A program made the translations under genes and the position numbers. Below are positions 6,208-12,303 of a stretch of DNA of 12,303 nucleotides, piece by piece; the first letter of the stretch is position 1, and every line of letters starts with the position of its first letter. The stretch is from GCA-2719315 sp964448645 (GTDB taxonomy: Bacteria > Bacteroidota > Bacteroidia > Flavobacteriales > Flavobacteriaceae), in contig CAYUZY010000061.1 in the NCBI GenBank assembly GCA_964448645.1, forward strand, positions 1 to 12,303. The letters are read 5' to 3'. The notes under the pieces are model-generated. The model was not told where the DNA came from. It searched no databases and saw only the letters and a list, made by a program, of their open reading frames with translations.

Positions 6208-6672
6208 ATGCATCATTTTATAGGCTCTTATGAATGTAAGCTTGATTCTAAAGGAAGGATAATGATACCAGTTGCAATAAAAAAACAACTTAATCCAATT
6301 ATTCCTAAAGGTTTTGTAATAAAGAGAGCCGTTTTTAATAATTGTCTAGAACTATATCCGATTGATGAATGGAACGATCTTATGGAAAAGGTAAATAGTT
6401 TAAACCGCTTTAATAAAAAGAACAATGATTTTATTAGGAGATTTACTGCAGGAGTTCGTAAAATAAAAATTGACTCTTCAGGTAGGTTACTTATTCCTAA
6501 AACCCTTATTGGTTATGTTGACATTAAAAAGGAAATAGTTATAAGCTCTACTGTTAATATTCTTGAAATATGGGATAAGAATAATTATGAAAAGGCAATA
6601 GATGAAGCTACAATTGATTTTGGAAGTTTAGCTGAAGAAGTAATGGGTAATAAAGATGAAAATGTATCATAA
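6208..6672 (+). CDS. mraZ: Transcriptional regulator MraZ
   Basis: 154-residue DNA-binding protein made of two AbrB/SpoVT-like swapped-hairpin repeats, typically assembled as a ring. The two signature motifs are visible: YECKLDSKGRIMIP (8-21, Asp13 and Arg17) and KIKIDSSGRLLIP (85-97, Asp89 and Arg93). MraZ is the first gene of the division/cell-wall cluster in most bacteria and regulates its own promoter. The ATG at 6208 is chosen because it gives the family N-terminus (M, a few residues, then GSYECKLD). An in-frame ATG at 6157 would add 17 unrelated residues and lies inside the tandem repeats. It overlaps rsmH at its 3' end. Autoregulation through the repeats at 6144-6172 is likely. Confidence 0.94.
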   Translation: MHHFIGSYECKLDSKGRIMIPVAIKKQLNPIIPKGFVIKRAVFNNCLELYPIDEWNDLMEKVNSLNRFNKKNNDFIRRFTAGVRKIKIDSSGRLLIPKTLIGYVDIKKEIVISSTVNILEIWDKNNYEKAIDEATIDFGSLAEEVMGNKDENVS

Positions 6673-7555
6673 ACCTGTATTAAAAAAAGAAGCAATAAAG
6701 GCTCTTTCTATAAATCCAGAAGGGTTATATGTGGATGCTACATTTGGAGGAGGAGGGCACTCATTGTCAATATTAAACAAGCTTGGGTTAAGGGGAAAAT
6801 TATTTGCTTTTGATCAAGATAATGATTCTAAAGTAAACACCATAAATGACTCAAGGTTTATTTTAATTAATAATAATTTTAGTAGTATAAAACAGTATTT
6901 GAAATTTTATAGTATTGATAAAATTAATGGTGTTTTAGCAGATTTTGGAGTTTCGTCGCATCAAATTGATACAAAATCAAGAGGATTTTCAATAAAAAGT
7001 AATTCTAGATTAGATATGAGAATGAATCAAAATCAATCTTTGGATGCTTATTTTATTATTAATAATTATTCAGAGAAGAAATTAGCTTCTATTTTTTTGA
7101 ATTATGGAGAATTAAAAAAAGCTAATATATTTTCTAATGTAATTATAAGCAAAAGAAAAGAACGTTTAATTGAGACTACATTTCAACTAAAAACGGCTAT
7201 TAGTAAACTTTATAATGATAAGAATAAAAATAAAATTTTATCGAAGGTTTTTCAAGCTATTAGGATAGAAGTTAATAATGAGTTAAATGAAATAAAAACA
7301 TTTTTAAAAAAATCATCAGAAATTTTAATTCCAGGAGGAAGGTTAGTTTGTATTTCATATCATTCTCTTGAAGATAGAATTGTTAAAAGGTATATGAAAT
7401 ATGGAAATTTTGAAGGAATTCCAAAAAAAGATTTTTATGGTAATATAATTAAACCTTTAAAAGGTATAGGTAGAATTATAGTTCCTTCAATTGATGAAAT
7501 AAAAATAAATAGAAGAAGTCGAAGTGCTAAATTAAGAATAGCAGAAAAGTTATGA
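6656..7555 (+). CDS. rsmH: 16S rRNA (cytosine1402-N4)-methyltransferase RsmH
   Basis: SAM-dependent methyltransferase (also called MraW) that modifies C1402 in the 30S decoding centre. It has 299 residues, close to the family norm. Visible motifs are the start YHKPVLKKE (4-12), the SAM-binding DATFGGGGHS (27-36), DFGVSSHQID (96-105) followed by RLDMRM (118-123), ISYHSLEDRIVKRYM (233-247) and the C-terminal NRRSRSAKLRIAEK (285-298). The start at 6656 overlaps the end of mraZ by 17 bp; a second ATG at 6662 (MYHKPVL) is an equally good start and gives an 11-bp overlap. The stop overlaps the ftsL start as ATGA (7552-7555), implying translational coupling. Confidence 0.96.
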   Translation: MKMYHKPVLKKEAIKALSINPEGLYVDATFGGGGHSLSILNKLGLRGKLFAFDQDNDSKVNTINDSRFILINNNFSSIKQYLKFYSIDKINGVLADFGVSSHQIDTKSRGFSIKSNSRLDMRMNQNQSLDAYFIINNYSEKKLASIFLNYGELKKANIFSNVIISKRKERLIETTFQLKTAISKLYNDKNKNKILSKVFQAIRIEVNNELNEIKTFLKKSSEILIPGGRLVCISYHSLEDRIVKRYMKYGNFEGIPKKDFYGNIIKPLKGIGRIIVPSIDEIKINRRSRSAKLRIAEKL

Positions 7556-7863
7556 AAAATCTTATATCAATATTGAATATAGAATTTTTAATTAAAAGGG
7601 ATTCATTTAGAAATTGGAGAATGATTTTATTTATTTCGGTTCTTGCATTAGCAATGATATCAAGTGGACATAGCGCTGATAAAAAAATTTTTTTGATAGC
7701 AAGTCTAAATTCCAAAATTAAAGCTTTAAAAAGTCAGTTTATTGAAAATAAAACTTATTTAATGGATTTGAAAAAAGAGACTAATGTTGTTAAAAAGTTA
7801 AGTATAAAAGGGATAAGACCAAGTTCAAACCCGCCTATTAAAATAATTGTTCAAAGTAAATAA
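7552..7863 (+). CDS. ftsL: Cell division protein FtsL (FtsL-like)
   Basis: Short bitopic membrane protein of 103 residues: a basic cytoplasmic N-terminus (1-23), one transmembrane segment (about 24-38, ILFISVLALAMISSG), then a periplasmic stretch with coiled-coil-like spacing (about 43-82) and a Pro-rich C-terminus. In the divisome, FtsL pairs with FtsB/DivIC, recruits FtsQ and activates FtsW/FtsI. The primary sequence is too divergent for motif-based identification. The call rests on size, topology and the conserved slot between rsmH and ftsI. It starts in an ATGA overlap with rsmH and ends 7 bp before ftsI. The C-terminal Lys-rich tail is unremarkable. Confidence 0.85.
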   Translation: MKNLISILNIEFLIKRDSFRNWRMILFISVLALAMISSGHSADKKIFLIASLNSKIKALKSQFIENKTYLMDLKKETNVVKKLSIKGIRPSSNPPIKIIVQSK

Positions 7864-7870
7864 TGTTGAA

Positions 7871-9838
7871 ATGAGAAAAACCAATATCATGACAAGGTTT
7901 TATTTTATAATATTTGGAATGGTTTTGTTTTCATTTCTTTTGATATTTAAATTGGTTTATTTACAATTAAATGAAGGAGAAAAATATAAAGAAATAGCAA
8001 AGTCCAACATAATAAAAAATGTTGTTTTAGAGCCAAGTAGAGGTAATATTTATTCTTCAGATAATAAAATATTAGCAACATCAATTCCTAGTTATGAAAT
8101 TAGGTGGGATGCAACACTTATAAAAGATCAAGATTTTAAGATTCATAAAACATCATTAATTGACTCAATTTCATCTTTTTTAGAAGTTTCTAGATTAGAA
8201 GTTCAAAAAAAAATTGAGTTAGCTAGAAAAAACAATAATCGTTATATGCTAGTTGCAAAAAATTTAAATTATTCTCAGTATATGAGAATAAAAAAATTTC
8301 CAATATTTAACCTTAATTCATACAAAGGGGGTTTTATTGTTGAACAAAAATTAGTTAGAGAACAACCTTTAGGTAAAATAGCTGAGAGAACTATTGGATA
8401 TGAAAAAAAAGGTGTTACTGGCTCCTATTTTAGAGTAGGTCTTGAAGGAGCATTTTCTCAATATTTAAAGGGAGAAAAAGGATATCGTTTAAAACAAAAA
8501 ATAGCTAATGGACAATGGAAACCAATAAATTATATAAATGAGAAAGAGCCTACTGAAGGATATGATGTTTATTCAACTATAGACACAAACATTCAAGATA
8601 TTTCACATAATGCTTTATTAGGTCAATTGGAAGAGTTTGAGGCTGAGCATGGTTTGGCTGTTGTTATGGAAGTATTTAGTGGAGAAATTAAAGCAATAGT
8701 AAATTTAGGAAGAACTAGTAATGGGAAATATTATGAAAAATTAAATTATGCAATTGGAGAATCTCATGAGCCAGGATCAACATTTAAATTAATGTCTATG
8801 ATTTCACTTCTTGAAGATAATTTAATAGATGAAAATACTAAAGTAGATACTGGAAATGGAATTTTAGAATTTTTTGGAGAATATAAAGTTAAAGATTCCA
8901 AAAAAGGAGGTTATGGAGTTATTACAAGTTCAAAAGCCTTTGAGGTTTCTTCAAATACTGGTCTAGTAAAATTAGTTTATGAAAATTATAAAAATAATCC
9001 TAAAAAATATATTGATAGACTTTATAATATGGATTTAAACAAACCGTTAAATCTACCAATAAAAGGGGAAGGATTGCCTATAATTCCATATCCAACTGAT
9101 AAGAATTGGAACGGATTAACTTTACCATGGATGGCTTTTGGGTACGGGGTATCTCTTACTCCTCTCCAAGTGCTAGCTTTTTATAATGCTGTAGCTAATA
9201 ATGGTGTAATGGTTAAACCGAAATTTATTAAGCAAATTAGTAACCTTGGAAATAAACCAACAAAAGTTTTTGAAACCGAAATATTAAATCCGTCTATATG
9301 TTCAAAATCTACTTTAGTAAAAGTAAAAAAAATGCTTTTTAATGTAGTAGATAAAAAATGGGGAACTGCATATAGAATTAAAGACAAAAATCTTAAAATG
9401 GCAGGAAAAACAGGAACATGTCAAACTAATTATACTTCAAATGACATTCAATATATATCTAGTTTTGTTGGATATTTTCCAGAAGAAAAACCAAAATACT
9501 CTTGTATTGTTGTAATTCATAAACCAAATAAAAATAAAGGATATTATGGTTCAACTGTAGCAGCTCCAGTATTTAGGAGTATAGCAAAAAAAATATTTAA
9601 TGACACTCCTAAAATAATAAAGATAAAAGAATCCGATTTAAAAGCTTCATTGTTTAATGATAACAAAAAGATAAAAATTCCCGATTTATTTGGTATGTCA
9701 GGGAATGTTGCTGAAAGAGTTTTAAAACAAAAAGGAATTAATTATAAGGTTTCAGGAACAGGAAGAGTAGTAAATCAGTCAATAAAAGCAGGATCTTTTG
9801 TTGATAATAGAATTGAATTAATAATAAATTTATTTTGA
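7871..9838 (+). CDS. ftsI: Septal peptidoglycan transpeptidase FtsI (PBP3 type) with PASTA domain
   Basis: Class B penicillin-binding protein that crosslinks septal peptidoglycan with FtsW. From the ATG at 7871 it has 655 residues: an N-terminal membrane anchor (about 10-31), a pedestal/dimerisation region (about 45-210, including EPSRGNIYSSD), a transpeptidase domain and a C-terminal PASTA repeat (about 602-655, starting IPDLFGMSGNVAERVL). The catalytic motifs are intact: SxxK as S303-TF-K306, SSN at 360-362 and KTGT at 513-516. An in-frame TTG at 7847 would overlap ftsL and add eight residues, but KTNIMTRFYF after the ATG at 7871 resembles relatives' N-termini, so I use 7871. The stop TGA overlaps the murE start codon. 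A PASTA tail on FtsI is, as I recall, usual in Bacteroidota. Confidence 0.95.
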   Translation: MRKTNIMTRFYFIIFGMVLFSFLLIFKLVYLQLNEGEKYKEIAKSNIIKNVVLEPSRGNIYSSDNKILATSIPSYEIRWDATLIKDQDFKIHKTSLIDSISSFLEVSRLEVQKKIELARKNNNRYMLVAKNLNYSQYMRIKKFPIFNLNSYKGGFIVEQKLVREQPLGKIAERTIGYEKKGVTGSYFRVGLEGAFSQYLKGEKGYRLKQKIANGQWKPINYINEKEPTEGYDVYSTIDTNIQDISHNALLGQLEEFEAEHGLAVVMEVFSGEIKAIVNLGRTSNGKYYEKLNYAIGESHEPGSTFKLMSMISLLEDNLIDENTKVDTGNGILEFFGEYKVKDSKKGGYGVITSSKAFEVSSNTGLVKLVYENYKNNPKKYIDRLYNMDLNKPLNLPIKGEGLPIIPYPTDKNWNGLTLPWMAFGYGVSLTPLQVLAFYNAVANNGVMVKPKFIKQISNLGNKPTKVFETEILNPSICSKSTLVKVKKMLFNVVDKKWGTAYRIKDKNLKMAGKTGTCQTNYTSNDIQYISSFVGYFPEEKPKYSCIVVIHKPNKNKGYYGSTVAAPVFRSIAKKIFNDTPKIIKIKESDLKASLFNDNKKIKIPDLFGMSGNVAERVLKQKGINYKVSGTGRVVNQSIKAGSFVDNRIELIINLF

Positions 9839-11283
9839 AGAATTTACAAAAGTTATTGTATAAAGTTTCCATTAATTCTATTTACGGAAACACAAATATT
9901 TCAATTGAAAATTTGAGTTATGATTCTCGTGAAATTAAAAAAAACTCAATCTTTTTTGCTATAAAGGGAGAGGTTTATAATGGATTTGATTATATAAATG
10001 AATCTATAAAAAAAGGTGCAATTGCAGTATTATGTGATAGTATCCCGATTAAAATTGATAAAACAATAGTATATGTAATTGTTGAGAATGTAGAGATGGC
10101 TCTTGGCATAATTTCTTCAAATTTTTATGACAACCCTTCTTCAAAGATGAAACTAGTAGGCATTACGGGAACAAATGGTAAAACAACCTCTACAACATTA
10201 CTATATAAGTTATTTAAAGATCATAATCTTTCTGTAGGATTAATTTCAACTATTTCTATTAATTACAATAACAAAGTCTTTAATACAAATCATACAACTC
10301 CTGATCCAATTACAATAAATTCATTTTTAAAATCAATGATAGATGAAGGTGTGTCTTATTGTTTTATGGAAGTATCTTCTCATGGAATAAGTCAGAACAG
10401 AACTTCTGGTTTAGAGTTTTATGGTGCAGTTTTTACAAATATTAGTCATGATCATTTAGATTATCATAAAAATTTTAAAAATTACAGAGATACAAAAAAG
10501 TCTTTTTTTGATAATTTATCAAGAGATGCTTTTGCATTAACAAATATTGATGATAAAAATGGTCTTTTTATGTTACAAAATACAAAGGCTAAAAAATATA
10601 CTTTGTCTATAAAAAAACATGCTGATTTTAATTTGAAAGTTTCGGAGAATTTATTTTCTGGAATGCTTTTGATTTTTGAAAATAATGAATTTTGGACAAA
10701 ATTGGTTGGAAGATTCAATGCATTAAATATATTAACTGTAATTGCTGTTTCAAAAATTCTAGAATTAGAAACCATTTCTGTATTAAAAAAGATCAGCAAA
10801 ATAAATAATGTAAATGGTAGGTTTCAAATTTTTAATTCTAAAAAAAGTGCCAAAGTAATTATTGATTATGCTCATACTCCAATTGCTTTAGAAAATGTTT
10901 TAAATACAATTAATGAAATAAGAACTAAAAACGAAAATATAATTACTGTAGTAGGTTGTGGAGGTAACAGAGATAGAGAAAAAAGACCTATAATTGGTAA
11001 AAAAGCTGCTCTTTTAAGTGATAAAGTTATATTAACCTCAGACAATCCAAGGAATGAAAATCCAAAGAAAATCATTGAAGATATGGTTAAAGGAGTTTCT
11101 CCTATTGATTACAAAAAAATAATTAAAGTGACAGATAGAGAGGAGGCTATTATGGCATCAGAAAGAATTTCTCAACCAGGTGATATTGTTTTAATTGCCG
11201 GGAAAGGTCATGAAAATTATCAAGAAATTAAAGGTAAGAAAAAGCCTTTTGATGATTATGAAATTGTAAAAAAATATTTTTAA
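9835..11283 (+). CDS. murE: UDP-MurNAc-L-Ala-D-Glu:meso-diaminopimelate ligase MurE
   Basis: Cytoplasmic Mur ligase that adds the third stem-peptide residue. Of 482 residues, the N-terminal part binds UDP (includes YDSREIKKNSIFFA), the central ATPase domain has the P-loop GITGTNGKTT (109-118), the HTTPDP substrate motif, EVSSHG and the likely carbamylated Lys221 (YRDTK). The C-terminal domain carries DYAHTP, GCGGNRDREKRP and DNPR (403-406). DNPR is the motif associated with meso-diaminopimelate specificity, as opposed to the lysine-type enzymes, so the peptidoglycan is predicted to be the meso-DAP type. The start is a TTG whose last two bases are in the ftsI stop (TTGA, 9835-9838). There is no ATG near the expected N-terminus, and relatives begin with a similar KxLxxLLYKV sequence. 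mraY follows after 5 bp. Confidence 0.95.
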   Translation: MKNLQKLLYKVSINSIYGNTNISIENLSYDSREIKKNSIFFAIKGEVYNGFDYINESIKKGAIAVLCDSIPIKIDKTIVYVIVENVEMALGIISSNFYDNPSSKMKLVGITGTNGKTTSTTLLYKLFKDHNLSVGLISTISINYNNKVFNTNHTTPDPITINSFLKSMIDEGVSYCFMEVSSHGISQNRTSGLEFYGAVFTNISHDHLDYHKNFKNYRDTKKSFFDNLSRDAFALTNIDDKNGLFMLQNTKAKKYTLSIKKHADFNLKVSENLFSGMLLIFENNEFWTKLVGRFNALNILTVIAVSKILELETISVLKKISKINNVNGRFQIFNSKKSAKVIIDYAHTPIALENVLNTINEIRTKNENIITVVGCGGNRDREKRPIIGKKAALLSDKVILTSDNPRNENPKKIIEDMVKGVSPIDYKKIIKVTDREEAIMASERISQPGDIVLIAGKGHENYQEIKGKKKPFDDYEIVKKYF

Positions 11284-11288
11284 AATAT

Positions 11289-12303
11289 ATGCTTTATTAT
11301 TTATTTGAATATTTAGAAAATGAATTTCAATTACCTGGAGCAAGTTTGTTTCAATTCCTCTCTTTTAGATCTGCTTTTGCAATATTGATTTCTTTGTTAT
11401 TTACCTTAATTTTTGGCAAATATATTATCAATTTTTTAAAGGAAAAACAGGTTGGAGAATCGATTCGTGATTTAGGTTTAATAGGTCAAAAAGAAAAAGA
11501 AGGGACACCATCCATGGGAGGAATTATAATAATTTCAGGTATTTTAATACCAGTATTTCTTCTTGCCAGAATTGATAATATATATATAATTCTTTTGATT
11601 ATCACAACTCTATGGACTGGTATTATTGGATTAATAGATGATTATATTAAAATATTTAAAAACAAAAAAAGCGGTTTAAAAGGGAAATTTAAAATTATAG
11701 GCCAAATTATACTTGGAATATTTGTAGGATGTACAATGTATTTTAATGATGATATTAAAGTTAAGACAAGGTTAAACAAAATAATTAAACAAAATAATTA
11801 TACAGGAAAAATGATTTTTATAGATAAAAATAATAAAGCAATGGTTACAACAATCCCTTTTGTAAAAAACAATGAGTTTAATTATAATTCCATCTTAGAA
11901 ACCTTTGGTGTTACAAATCCTAAATTAGTTTGGATCATATTTATTCCTATAATAATTTTTATAATTTCTGCTGTTTCTAATGGTGCTAATTTGACAGATG
12001 GTATTGATGGATTAGCTGCTGGAACTTCGGCAATAATAGTTTTTACATTGGGAATCTTTGCTTGGGTTTCTGGGAATATAAAATTTGCAGATTACTTGAA
12101 TATAATGTATATACCAGATATTGGAGAAATTTCAATTTTTATTGCTGCATTTTTAGGTTCTTTAATTGGATTTTTATGGCATAATACTTATCCAGCATCT
12201 GTTTTTATGGGAGATACTGGTAGTTTGACTATTGGAGCATTAATTTCAGTAATAGCTATTATAGTTAGAAAAGAATTATTAATTCCTTTATTATGCGGAG
12301 TTT
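11289..12303 (+). CDS. mraY: Phospho-MurNAc-pentapeptide transferase MraY (3' end missing)
   Basis: Polytopic inner-membrane enzyme that transfers phospho-MurNAc-pentapeptide to undecaprenyl phosphate, forming lipid I. The frame is open to the window end: 338 residues are visible, and by family length roughly 60-80 C-terminal residues are missing. Motifs seen are GTPSMGG (72-78), the catalytic GLIDDY with Asp117 and Asp118, NLTDGIDGLAAG (234-245, Asp237 and Asp240) and HNTYPASVFMGDTGSL (298-313, Asp309). Several hydrophobic segments are evident. Between about residues 155 and 212 lies an extended polar loop (contains RLNKIIKQNN and TTIPFVKNNEF), longer than in proteobacterial MraY and, as I recall, typical of Bacteroidota. 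It begins 5 bp after murE. murF is not between them, unlike in E. coli. Confidence 0.95.
   Translation, partial: MLYYLFEYLENEFQLPGASLFQFLSFRSAFAILISLLFTLIFGKYIINFLKEKQVGESIRDLGLIGQKEKEGTPSMGGIIIISGILIPVFLLARIDNIYIILLIITTLWTGIIGLIDDYIKIFKNKKSGLKGKFKIIGQIILGIFVGCTMYFNDDIKVKTRLNKIIKQNNYTGKMIFIDKNNKAMVTTIPFVKNNEFNYNSILETFGVTNPKLVWIIFIPIIIFIISAVSNGANLTDGIDGLAAGTSAIIVFTLGIFAWVSGNIKFADYLNIMYIPDIGEISIFIAAFLGSLIGFLWHNTYPASVFMGDTGSLTIGALISVIAIIVRKELLIPLLCGV

Noticed and set aside
6228..6425. Leftward 65-codon open frame inside mraZ
   Set aside because: Fully antisense to the well-supported mraZ; no recognisable domain.
7527..7715. Leftward 62-codon open frame across rsmH/ftsL
   Set aside because: Antisense shadow of AT-rich coding sequence; no start context or motif.
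9181..9387. Leftward 68-codon open frame inside ftsI
   Set aside because: Antisense to the transpeptidase domain; hydrophobic only as a codon-composition effect.
10482..11075. Two leftward open frames (105 and 67 codons) inside murE
   Set aside because: Antisense to conserved MurE motifs; no independent support.
1..12303. Mobile elements, CRISPR, tRNA/rRNA genes, riboswitches or defence systems
   Set aside because: No terminal inverted repeats, transposase, phage-like genes, spaced repeats (other than the MraZ box) or structured GC-rich RNA; gene order and composition look like conserved core chromosome.

Overview
The window is a very AT-rich stretch of chromosome from a member of the Bacteroidota, most likely a marine or small-genome Flavobacteriia species. 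Three things support this: the gliding genes gldB-gldC, start regions without clear Shine-Dalgarno sequences plus TAnnTTTG-type promoter motifs, and protein details such as a zinc-ligand-free primase N-terminus, an FtsI with a C-terminal PASTA domain and a MraY with an enlarged internal loop. Coding density is very high. The longest gene-free gap is 168 bp, just before mraZ, so no stretch over 300 bp lacks a gene.

The layout alternates strands. Positions 1-1872 (+) hold the 3' part of dnaG (primase). Its stop overlaps a leftward pair, nadE (NAD synthetase, 3268-2474) followed by an orphan LuxR-type response regulator (2471-1869). An 81-bp divergent gap leads to gldB-gldC (3350-4659, +). These converge on a second leftward pair: an alpha/beta hydrolase (6039-5275) followed by the ribosome-assembly GTPase engB (5269-4664). 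From 6208 to the window end (+) lies the start of the division and cell-wall (dcw) cluster: mraZ, rsmH, ftsL, ftsI, murE and a 3'-truncated mraY. These are overlapping or nearly so and form one apparent transcription unit.

The dcw genes supply the regulator (MraZ), a 16S rRNA methyltransferase (RsmH), the septal peptidoglycan synthesis pair FtsL/FtsI, the ligase that adds meso-diaminopimelate (MurE) and the enzyme that makes lipid I (MraY). The best non-coding signal is three perfect tandem copies of a 9-bp core at exact 10-bp spacing (6144-6172) just upstream of mraZ. It reads as a MraZ operator, and it also shows that the mraZ start is at 6208 rather than at an ATG inside the repeat.

This is essentially a conserved housekeeping region. 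I see no mobile element, CRISPR array, RNA gene or evident undescribed system. The points most worth a second look are the response regulator whose phospho-acceptor aspartate is glutamate and which lacks a metal-binding aspartate, the MraZ operator, the primase that has lost all four zinc ligands, and the non-canonical GldB lipobox.
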